DNA of 64,000 nt, from contig CAMLRS010000003.1 in assembly GCA_946482515.1 (NCBI GenBank), positions 186,001-250,000 on the forward strand. The letters are read 5' to 3'. The stretch is from an uncultured Flavobacteriales bacterium. Lineage in GTDB: Bacteria > Bacteroidota > Bacteroidia > Flavobacteriales > Crocinitomicaceae. The position numbers and the translations under genes were made by a program. Below, piece by piece: positions 42,993-51,600 of the stretch (its first letter is position 1; each line of letters begins with the position of its first letter). Under the pieces are notes generated by a model, which ran no database searches, was not told the origin of the DNA, and saw nothing but the letters and a program-made list of their open reading frames with translations.

Positions 42993-43426
42993 TGGAAAAC
43001 CTGAACGATAACGAGCTGATTCGCCAGTACATTCACTGGAATGCATTCGGCAAACTGCTGGGCATGGATTTCACGATCCTGCAACCGGGCAAAGTCGCCT
43101 ATCGTATGCGCATCACGCAAGATCATCTGGCAACACCTATCGCTTCACACGGTGGCGCTGTGGCTGCATTGATGGATGCAACATTGGGCGTAGCCTGTTT
43201 GTCGAGCGTGTGCGAAGAAGGCCGCGTGGTTTCTACGGTGAATCTTTCCATGCAATTCCTGGCGCCGGCCAAACTGAATGATGAGCTGGAAGCCGTTGGA
43301 GAAGTCATCAAATCCGGAAAACGCTTGCTGTTCGCCGAAGCAAAAATCCTGAATCAGCACGGAGAATTGATCGCAACAGGTACGGGAACAATGAATGCCT
43401 ATCCGGTCGACAAATTAAGATCTTAA
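42992..43426 (+). CDS. Hotdog-fold acyl-CoA thioesterase (PaaI/MenI-like)
   Basis: A 144-residue thioesterase of the PaaI superfamily. HGGAVAALMDATLGVAC is the central helix with the catalytic neighbourhood (HGG...D), followed by TVNLSMQFLAPAK and GTGTMNAYPV. The start overlaps the MscS stop in TGATG, so it is coupled. Being in a transcript headed by menB, it may be the DHNA-CoA hydrolase (MenI) that follows MenB in menaquinone synthesis; general phenylacetyl-CoA or acyl-CoA hydrolysis is the alternative. Confidence 0.85.
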   Translation: MENLNDNELIRQYIHWNAFGKLLGMDFTILQPGKVAYRMRITQDHLATPIASHGGAVAALMDATLGVACLSSVCEEGRVVSTVNLSMQFLAPAKLNDELEAVGEVIKSGKRLLFAEAKILNQHGELIATGTGTMNAYPVDKLRS

Positions 43427-43622
43427 GACTTTAGGACATCAGGATTTTAGGATGATGTTTGATGTTGGGTGTTGGATTTTTGATGCGTTTTGTCGGTAGT
43501 AAGACTCCCGCAGATTACCGCGGATGGCCTTTGTGTTTTCTGTTGATGTAATCTATGTGTTCACCCCAAGGCGTTTACATAGTGTTTCTAACTACAGCAA
43601 TTACTCTGCGCTGATCTGCGGG
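43427..43622. repeat. AGGACATCAGGATT words plus CCGCAGATT element, copy 3
   Basis: Two repeat kinds share this spacer between convergent genes. At 43427-43480 lie words such as AGGACATCAGGATTTTAGG and GATGTTGG (the ACATCAGGATT core recurs at 48571-48581). At 43506-43515 and 43614-43623 the inverted pair TCCCGCAGAT/ATCTGCGGGA frames GCGCTGAT and CCGCGGAT words, as at 659-752 and 19869-20004. Confidence 0.65.
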
Positions 43623-43633
43623 AACCCATCGGG

Positions 43634-44503
43634 TTAAACATCCATTAAGCGCAGAATTTCCACTGCTTCCTTCACATCATGCACCCGCAAAATCGCAGCG
43701 CCTTTCAGCAATGCCATCGTATTCAGGGCCGTGGTGCCGTTCAATGCTTCTTCCGCTGTCGAATTCAGGGTTTTGTAGATCATCGACTTTCGCGATACGC
43801 CCGCCAGTAAAGGCAATCCGAAGAACCGGAAATCCTGGAAACGGTTGAGCAGCTCGAAATTCTGTATTGTCGATTTGGCAAAGCCGAAGCCCGGATCGAG
43901 GATAATATCGTGTACACCGTGTTCGCGCAGCCGGCTGATTTTCTCCGAGAAATAGTAGCACATATCCTTGAACAGGTTGGCGTAATCCGTTTCCTGCTGC
44001 ATCGTCTGCGGCGTTCCGCGCATATGCATGAGCACGTAGGCGCAATTCAATTTCCCGACGGTTTCAAACATCAATGGATCGAGTGAGCCACCTGAAATGT
44101 CGTTGACGATCACTGCACCGGCATTCACAGCCGCTTTGGCGACTTCCGAGCGAAACGTATCCACGCTGATGAGTGCATCGGGAAAGGTATGTTTGATCGC
44201 TGTGATGACCGGAACTACGCGACTGATTTCTTCATCGATGGAAATGTCTGCAGCGCCCGGTCGGGAAGAATAGCCGCCAACGTCGAGAATTCCGGCGCCT
44301 TCTTCGAGCATCATGGCTGCTGCGCCGAGGTAATTATCGGAAACAGTGTAGCGACTTCCGGCATAGAACGAGTCGGGCGTGATGTTGAGAATGCCCATGA
44401 TGATCGGATGCGTGACAGGAAACAACTTCCCGGCAGCATTCAGCGAGGAGTTTTGCGGAAAATAACTATCTTCAAACCCTGAAAAATCCATACCCGTCAT
44501 CAT
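43634..44503 (-). CDS. folP: Dihydropteroate synthase
   Basis: FolP joins p-aminobenzoate to dihydropterin pyrophosphate in folate synthesis and is the sulfonamide target. The TIM-barrel blocks are IMGILNITPDSFYAGS (30s), DVGGYSSRPGA, SVDTFRSEVAKAA, NDISGG, ILDPGFGFAKS and VSRKSMI. At 289 residues the length is normal. Three candidate ATGs stand at 44503, 44500 and 44491; the first two touch the divergent DUF1599 start, so the third is possible. Orientation is opposite to the operon that follows. Confidence 0.96.
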   Translation of the reverse strand: MMTGMDFSGFEDSYFPQNSSLNAAGKLFPVTHPIIMGILNITPDSFYAGSRYTVSDNYLGAAAMMLEEGAGILDVGGYSSRPGAADISIDEEISRVVPVITAIKHTFPDALISVDTFRSEVAKAAVNAGAVIVNDISGGSLDPLMFETVGKLNCAYVLMHMRGTPQTMQQETDYANLFKDMCYYFSEKISRLREHGVHDIILDPGFGFAKSTIQNFELLNRFQDFRFFGLPLLAGVSRKSMIYKTLNSTAEEALNGTTALNTMALLKGAAILRVHDVKEAVEILRLMDV

Positions 44504-45041
44504 GCGACAAACATCGGAAGAATATCAGCAGATTATCCGCAACTGCCGTGAAATTTTCAAAAAAAAGACCAGCGATTACGGAACTTCCTGGCGCATTGCA
44601 CGGGCGAGCTCGCTCACCGATCAGATCTTTATCAAGGCCAATCGCATTCGTACGATCCAGGAAACCGGTCAGAATAAAGTAGGGGAGAGCATCGAAGGCG
44701 AATTTGGCGCCATCATCAATTACTGTATCATGGCCATTATCCAGGTGCGTGCTAATCCGGAAGGAATACCGATCGAGCTGGGCGAAGAGCTGGCGATGAA
44801 TCTGTACGATGAGATTGCTAAAGAAGCCTATGAGCTGATGGAACGCAAAAACCACGATTACGGCGAAGCCTGGCGGGATATGCGCGTGAGCTCGCTCACC
44901 GATATGATCCTGATGAAATTGCTGCGTGTGAAACAGATCGAAGACAATAACGGTCAGACGCTCATTTCCGAAGGCATCGACGCCAATTACTTCGATATGC
45001 TCAACTACGCTGTGTTTGCGCTCATTCATTTAAACGATTAA
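44502..45041 (+). CDS. DUF1599 domain protein, two tandem domains
   Basis: A 179-residue cytoplasmic protein made of two related halves: DYGTSWRIARASSLTDQIFIKANRI near residue 24 and DYGEAWRDMRVSSLTDMILMKLLRV near 118. This is the DUF1599 family, described as nucleotide-modification-associated but without known activity. It begins on the base next to the folP start on the other strand and is 9 bases ahead of the BT_3928-type gene. The order folP, DUF1599, BT_3928, tpiA is widespread in Bacteroidota. Confidence 0.92.
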   Translation: MRQTSEEYQQIIRNCREIFKKKTSDYGTSWRIARASSLTDQIFIKANRIRTIQETGQNKVGESIEGEFGAIINYCIMAIIQVRANPEGIPIELGEELAMNLYDEIAKEAYELMERKNHDYGEAWRDMRVSSLTDMILMKLLRVKQIEDNNGQTLISEGIDANYFDMLNYAVFALIHLND

Positions 45042-45050
45042 CTTGCACTC

Positions 45051-46952
45051 ATGATAGGAACCCGAACGATAGCCGGTCATTCACTGCCGTTGAATACGTT
45101 GCTCACGGTAGCCAACCTGGCCGGACTAACCCTCACTACGATCGGTTTTCACGCTGCTTTCGAAGATCAAAAAGTCCTGCTCGTTTCACTCGGATTGGGA
45201 TTGCTGCTGCTTTCGACCGTCGGATTGATCCTGTTCAAAGGACGACTGATGATTGCAACCGTTTCCCGTGTACTTGTGGGCGGCTTGTTCATCGTTTCGG
45301 GGCTCATCAAAGCCAACGACCCGATCGGGTTTTCCTACAAGCTGGAAGAATACTTCGAAGACGGCGCGCTGGCTTTCCGCATCAAGGAATGGTTCGGAGC
45401 ACCGGGCTTTTCACTCGAATTCCTGATCGATTATGCCGTGGTCCTGTCGATCATCATCTGCGTTGCAGAGATCGTATTGGGAGTACTGGTACTGATCGGC
45501 GGCAAAGCAAAGCTCACCAGCTGGCTCTTGCTGCTGCTCATGTTGTTCTTTACGTTCCTGACCTGGCATACCGCCAATTGCGACGGATCGCAAAAATTCA
45601 CCGATCGCGATACCTTCCACCTTTCCAATCCACAGGAAGCCGCAATGGCGAAGATCAAGCAGGAGGAAAGCAAGACCAATAAAGACATTCGCATCATTTC
45701 GAAAACGGGCTCTGAAGTGGTGGTGGATGAATTGCGCATGCCGCAATGTGTAACCGACTGCGGTTGTTTCGGTGATGCTATGAAAGGCTCGGTGGGACGT
45801 TCGCTGACACCGAAAGAATCGCTCTGGAAAGACCTCGTGCTGCTGTATCTTGTGATCTGGATTTTCGCTGCACAACGCATTATTCAGCCCAATTCCGTGA
45901 AAACCAACTGGACAATTATCCCGATTTCGCTGGGATTGATCGCCTTCTTCTGTTGGGTGTTCGGCTGGTATTTCCCGTTGTTATTCGGTGCCATCTGCCT
46001 GATCACGTCGTTGTGGATTTACCGCTCGGGCGGAAAGCTGCTTGGCAATCACTACGGCTCGGCGCTCATGGTCACTTTGTGGAGCAGCATCTTTGTGTGG
46101 TATTGCCTGCGCTACGATCCTTTGAAAGATTACCGTCCGTATGCCGTTGGATCGAACCTGAAGGCCAAAACCCTCGACGGTTACCCGGGCGTGTTCTTAA
46201 ACATGATGGTCTACAAGAACAAGTATACGGGCAAAACAATCGAGTATGATGCCACGAGTAAGGCGTTCCTGAATTCCAAAATCTGGGAACAGACCGATAA
46301 GTGGGAATACGATACGCTGCTGGTGCGCGAGATCAAGCCGATGAAGCTGCCTTCCATCGATTCGTCGCAGTTCAACCCAACGCGTCATTTGTCCGATATT
46401 ACGCGCTATGAGAAGAAGCTGAAAGTAGTGGAAGACCAGCTCAAACAAGCTGTTGCACCGGGATTGAGGCTGCGCGATATTGCTGCCGGAACCGACGAAG
46501 AGATCATGCTGGAAGCCTATAACGTGGAATCGTATCCGGTCGAGAATTACCAGATCATCGATACCATCGAAGTAGCCAACGCCAATTTCACCGAAGTCAG
46601 CGTGCGCGATTTCCTGCTCACCGCCGATAAAGTAATCGTGGTATTCGCTAAAAACCTGCGCGAAATGGACCGGGCGGCCATTCCGGAGCTCATCCGTTTG
46701 CAGAAAGCAGCCGAAAAAGCAGGCGTACCGTTCCTGTTCGTTACCAACGCCGATGCCGGAACCATTGCGGCATTCCGCAAGAAAACCGGCTTTTATGCAC
46801 CAACTTTTATCAACGACGAAACCGAGCTGAAAGTGATTTCACGCTCGAATCCGGTGCTCATGGTGCTGGAAAAAGGCGTCGTTGCCGGAAAATATCCATA
46901 TAGATCCCTTCCGACATTCGAATGGATCCAAACCAATTTATTCAATAACTGA
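45051..46952 (+). CDS. BT_3928 / DoxX-like membrane protein with thioredoxin-like tail
   Basis: A 633-residue membrane protein. The N-terminal half has about nine helices in a DoxX/MauE-like arrangement (SRVLVGGLFIVSGLIKANDP near residue 72 is typical), with a loop carrying CVTDCGCFGDAMKGS. The C-terminal region (about 500-633) resembles a thioredoxin-like fold (VIVVFAKNLREMDRA, PFLFVTNAD) but lacks a CxxC pair. Family members are linked to redox in the membrane; the reaction is unknown. The stop overlaps tpiA in TGATG. Confidence 0.85.
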   Translation: MIGTRTIAGHSLPLNTLLTVANLAGLTLTTIGFHAAFEDQKVLLVSLGLGLLLLSTVGLILFKGRLMIATVSRVLVGGLFIVSGLIKANDPIGFSYKLEEYFEDGALAFRIKEWFGAPGFSLEFLIDYAVVLSIIICVAEIVLGVLVLIGGKAKLTSWLLLLLMLFFTFLTWHTANCDGSQKFTDRDTFHLSNPQEAAMAKIKQEESKTNKDIRIISKTGSEVVVDELRMPQCVTDCGCFGDAMKGSVGRSLTPKESLWKDLVLLYLVIWIFAAQRIIQPNSVKTNWTIIPISLGLIAFFCWVFGWYFPLLFGAICLITSLWIYRSGGKLLGNHYGSALMVTLWSSIFVWYCLRYDPLKDYRPYAVGSNLKAKTLDGYPGVFLNMMVYKNKYTGKTIEYDATSKAFLNSKIWEQTDKWEYDTLLVREIKPMKLPSIDSSQFNPTRHLSDITRYEKKLKVVEDQLKQAVAPGLRLRDIAAGTDEEIMLEAYNVESYPVENYQIIDTIEVANANFTEVSVRDFLLTADKVIVVFAKNLREMDRAAIPELIRLQKAAEKAGVPFLFVTNADAGTIAAFRKKTGFYAPTFINDETELKVISRSNPVLMVLEKGVVAGKYPYRSLPTFEWIQTNLFNN

Positions 46953-47716
46953 TGCGAAAAAAAATTGTGGCCGGTAACTGGAAAATGAACCTCAGTGCCG
47001 GCGAAGCCCAGGAATTGTTCAAAGCCGTTGTAGCCATGGAGCCTGCTCCGGGAGTACAGATTGCTGTTTTTCCACCTGCGATTTACATCGATCGTTTCCT
47101 GACCGGTTTTCCTTCCAGCGTCCGTGTGGGCGCACAAAATGGGTATCCCGAGCCTTCAGGGGCATTTACCGGCGAAATTTCCATGCAGCAGCTGCGCGAT
47201 CTCGGTGTTCACGCCGTATTGATCGGTCATTCCGAGCGCCGCATGTTGTTCGGAGAAACGAACGAATTGCTGAAACGCAAAGTAGATGCGGCCATCGCCA
47301 ATGACTTGCAGCCTTTTTTCTGCTGCGGCGAACCGCTGGAAATTCGCGAATCGGGCAAACACGTTGAATTTGTAAAAGAACAGCTTGAAAGCAGCCTGTT
47401 TCACCTTTCACCCGAAGATTTCAGCAAAGTGGTGATCGCTTACGAGCCCATCTGGGCCATTGGAACGGGATTGACCGCTTCAACAGAGCAGGCCGAAGAA
47501 ATGCATGCAGCCATCCGTCGCCAGATTGCTAACGCCTACGGCGATCAGCTGGCAGAAGCCACTACGATTTTGTACGGCGGAAGTTGTAACCCTTCCAACG
47601 CGCAGGCGTTATTCGCGTGCCCGAATGTGGACGGTGGACTGATTGGCGGCGCATCGCTCAAGCAATCGGATTTTGCAGCACTCGTAGCAGAAAAAACATG
47701 GACTATCTCGAATTAA
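46952..47716 (+). CDS. tpiA: Triosephosphate isomerase
   Basis: TpiA interconverts dihydroxyacetone phosphate and glyceraldehyde-3-phosphate in glycolysis. Blocks are AGNWKMN (7-13) with the substrate Lys, IGHSERR with the catalytic His, AYEPIWAIGTG with the catalytic Glu, and YGGSCNPSNA with GGLIGGASL near the end. The 254 residues are normal. The start overlaps the previous stop (TGATG), and the end overlaps prmA by 19 bases. Confidence 0.98.
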   Translation: MRKKIVAGNWKMNLSAGEAQELFKAVVAMEPAPGVQIAVFPPAIYIDRFLTGFPSSVRVGAQNGYPEPSGAFTGEISMQQLRDLGVHAVLIGHSERRMLFGETNELLKRKVDAAIANDLQPFFCCGEPLEIRESGKHVEFVKEQLESSLFHLSPEDFSKVVIAYEPIWAIGTGLTASTEQAEEMHAAIRRQIANAYGDQLAEATTILYGGSCNPSNAQALFACPNVDGGLIGGASLKQSDFAALVAEKTWTISN

Positions 47717-48537
47717 CAATTGAGCTGGAGCCGCGCGATCCGTGGGCGGAAGTACTGGTGGCCGAGCTGGCCGACCTGGGCTTTGAAAGCTTTGTGGATA
47801 CCGCTTCCGGTATACAGGCCTATGCACCGGCCGGTCAGATCAGGCTCGATGGTTTGATGGAGCAAACTTCGGTGGCCAACAACCCGGAAGTGAATGTGCG
47901 GTTTTCTTCTACGCTCATCCCGCACAAAAACTGGAACGCCGAATGGGAAGCAGGTTTCGAACCTGTGGAAATAAGCAACAACCTGGTGATTTTAGCCCCA
48001 TTTCACGACAAAGCAGCATTTGCCGGAAAAGAACAGATCATCATTCAGCCCCAAATGTCGTTTGGAACCGGCCATCACCAGACCACCTTCCTGATGAGCA
48101 ACTACCTGCTGGATATGGCAGAGATTCCGGCGAAAGTACTGGATATGGGAACCGGAACAGGCGTGTTGGCCATCCTGGCAGAAAAGCGCGGAGCCACTGA
48201 TATCCTGGCAGTTGACATTGAACCGTGGTCGGTGGAAAATACGATCGAAAATGCGGAGCGCAACGGTTGCAAACACATCCGGACGCTGACCGGAGACCTC
48301 GATGTGATCACGGACGGCGATTTTGGTTTGATCCTTGCTAACATCAATAAAAATGTACTCAAACAACACTTATCCGGATACCACGCTTTGCTTTCCGCGG
48401 GTGGCATTTTGCTGCTCAGCGGATTTTTTATGAGCGATGTCGCCGAATTGGCCGATTGCGGCAATGCTGTTGGTTTTGAATGCATGGAAATACGGGAAAA
48501 AGAAACGTGGGCAGCATTGATGCTCCGTAAAAAATAG
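47698..48537 (+). CDS. prmA: Ribosomal protein L11 methyltransferase
   Basis: PrmA trimethylates L11 with S-adenosylmethionine. The 279 residues start with a small substrate-binding domain (LELTIELEPRDPWAEVLVAEL), then MSFGTGHHQTT, the SAM loop VLDMGTGTGVLAILAEKRGA and ILANINKNVL. The ATG at 47698 is chosen; upstream codons in frame belong to tpiA. In many Flavobacteriia clpS follows prmA directly; here about 12 kb of envelope genes lie between. Confidence 0.96.
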   Translation: MDYLELTIELEPRDPWAEVLVAELADLGFESFVDTASGIQAYAPAGQIRLDGLMEQTSVANNPEVNVRFSSTLIPHKNWNAEWEAGFEPVEISNNLVILAPFHDKAAFAGKEQIIIQPQMSFGTGHHQTTFLMSNYLLDMAEIPAKVLDMGTGTGVLAILAEKRGATDILAVDIEPWSVENTIENAERNGCKHIRTLTGDLDVITDGDFGLILANINKNVLKQHLSGYHALLSAGGILLLSGFFMSDVAELADCGNAVGFECMEIREKETWAALMLRKK

Positions 48538-48550
48538 CTGAACGAGACAA

Positions 48551-48610
48551 CAGGACGGCAAGATTTCAAGACATCAGGATTGGTCCTGAAATCTTAGTAT
48601 CCTGAAGTCC
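48551..48610. repeat. ACATCAGGATT hairpin array
   Basis: TCAGGA-TTGG-TCCTGA (48574-48589) forms a small hairpin, flanked by AAGATTTC (48560-48567) and GAAATCTT (48588-48595) arms and by a trailing TATCCTGAAGTCC. Words recur from 43427-43480. It lies just behind prmA and could end its transcript although no T-run follows. Confidence 0.6.
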
Positions 48611-48630
48611 ATAAAAAACAAAAGAACACT

Positions 48631-51600
48631 ATGAAACGTTTGATCATCCTGGTATGTGTTTGTCTGCCCGTTTTGGGAGCCTTTTCACAAACCTACTCCG
48701 ATAATCGCGAGAAATTCGTCAAAGAGTTCCAGAAAGCGCTGTCCGATTATGGGCACACCGATCAGCTCGACTTTGTCAAGAAAGACCTGTCGGTGATGCT
48801 GCTGGAAACGAGCGAATTCCCGAACGATTATTTTTCGAGAATGGTCGCTACCGCGAACCAGATGGATGCCAAGCGTCTCAAGCCGTACCCGGAGATTTAC
48901 AACTACGTTTACTCGGTGTACTCGTTTGTAAAAAACAAACAGCCGGCGAGCAGTTATAATGCCTGGCACAGTAGTGTCGACAAAATGCTCGACAGCAAGA
49001 ACATCAAGAAATTTGCCGATTTCATTGAGCTTTCGGCCGGCTTCTTTTCCGAAAAGCGCATTGCCGAATCGAACAACTTCAGCTGGTATTTCTACGGGAA
49101 TTACACCTTCGAATTTACCGACAAGCCCTTGCTGCGTTTTACGGATGGCCGCCTCGTTTGCGGTGTACCGAACAACGATAAAAAAAGCCGCGACGAACAG
49201 CGTTTCGTAGACAGTATCGTGGTGTACAACACCAGTGGCGTTTACGACCCCATCCTGAAGAAGTGGGATGGAACCGGTGGTCGCATCGACTGGCAGCGCG
49301 TGGGCTTACCGGCCAGTGAAACATATGCCGAGCTCGGCCAACTGGATATTTCCATGAAAACATCGACCTTCAACGCCGATTCCGTAAAGCTCACCACACC
49401 TTACTTCAATAAGCAGATTTTAGGGCAATTGTCCGAAAAAGCGTTCCGCATCACCCGTGAAGTCGACGCCGTTTACCCACAGTTCATTTCCTACGAGCGC
49501 CGACTGAAGATCGCCAACATTCGTCCGGATATGGACTACGACGGCGGTTTTTCCATCCAGGGAGCCAGCCTCGTTGGACTGGGATCGACCAAAGAGCCGG
49601 CCCGTCTGTTCATCAAGCGCAACAACAAAGTATTTATCAAATCCGAAAGCCAGCTCTTTACCATTGCACCGAAGAAAATCAATGCACACGTGGCATCGAT
49701 TACAATGTACATAGGGGAGAAGGACTCGATTTTCCATCCGGGACTGGATTTCCTCTATACGCAGGAAAAAGAGCTGGTAGAAATGACGCGCGGGAAAACC
49801 GGTGTGTCCCAATCGCCGTTCTCCGATTCCTATCACATGGTCGATATTTACGTCCAGAAAGTGACCTGGGAGCGGACTTCTACAGACCTGTACCTGACAT
49901 ATGAATACGGAACCAGCCAGGAGCAGCGTATTGCCCGCTTGGAGTCCAAGGATTTCTACGACGGCCGTCTTTACGATCGTTTGCAGGGAATGGAGCAGGT
50001 TCACCCGCTGGTGGCCATTTCCAAATACTGCTACAAATACGACGAGTACGTCATCGACGAAGGAAAAGTGGCTACGGCCATGGGGAAAACCATCGAACAG
50101 GCGAAACCACTCATTCTCGAGCTTTCCGGACTCGGCTTCATCAGCTATGATTCCGAAAGCAAAATGGTGCGCGTGAATCCGAAGCTCGATAACTTCATCC
50201 AGGCGCGCGCCGGTAAAAAAGACTACGACAACCTGATGTTCGTATCCGATTTCCGCCCGAAAGAGCTGACCGGTTATACCGACGAACAGATCAAAGAAAA
50301 TACTTACCTGCAGGAACTACAGGCGTTGTATAAGAAACAGACGGAAGAGCGCCGCACTAAAAAAGAGTTCGGGATCCTCAGCCTGGCTACGCTTGAAATC
50401 AAGCTCGATGCTGTTGACCAGGTACATATTTCAGATGCGCAATCGACGTTCGTGCTGCCTGACAGCGGAAAAGTGGTGATCAAAGCCAACCGCGACTTCC
50501 AGTTCACCGGTTGGGCCAACGCCGGGAAGCTGGAAATTCATACTCAGGAAGCCAGCTATACGTATGCTTCCAACAAGATCAACCTGCTGAAAACCGACAA
50601 AGCTTCCTTCCGTGTGAAGCCGCTCTCAGAAGCGGATGGAAACAAATCCATTTCCATGGGAAGCGCGCTGCAAGGCATGAGCGGTGAGATCATCGTCGAC
50701 GATCCGGGCAACCGTTCGGGGAACAACAAAACCATCACCGATTATCCGAAGCTGAAATCGGTAAAGCCTTCCAAGATCTTTTACAATTCACCGGAGATTT
50801 ACCGCGGTGCCTACGATTCGACCCGTTTTTACTTTACGGTAGATCCATTCGAAATGGACAGCCTTGACAACTTCAAGGAGCAATCGTTCCGTTTGAAAGG
50901 CGAGCTGACTTCCGCCGGAATCTTCCCGGTTTTCCGCCAGGAGCTGAAAATCATGCCGGATTATTCCTTCGGATTTTCGACCAAAGCGCCGACCGGTGGT
51001 TACGATTTCTACGGGACCAAAGCGAAATACGACAACAAGATCGTTTTGTCGAACAACGGTTTGCAGGGAGCCGGAAAGATCGATTTCGTACAATCGACCT
51101 CCATATCCAAAGCATTCACCTTCCTGCCCGATTCCACTGTGGGCTATGCCGAATTCACCAACAAACCGATCGAAATCGGTGTGCAGTTCCCGGATGTGGC
51201 ATCGCCGGATGCATACATTACTTATGTTCCGAAGAAAAACATGCTGAAAGCAGCTTCCACACCGGAAAGCGACCTCGTATTCTTCAAAGGCGAATCCAAA
51301 TTGCGCGGAATGCTTATCGTTCAGCCAAACGGAATGACAGGCCAGGGAATCATGTCGCTCGACAAAGCCAGTGTGGGCTCGGATAATTTCCGCTACAAGC
51401 GCTGGGACATTGACGCCGATACATCGATTTTCAACCTGAAAAACACCTTCGCCGAAGCCGACGAAGATCCGCTGGCGTTCAAGACTGACGATGTGCAGTC
51501 GCATATTTCCTTCAAAGAGCGCAAGGGAGAATTCAAGTCCAACAACGGTGAGTCGACCATTACCTTCCCTGTAAACCAGTACATCTGTAAAATGGACTTC

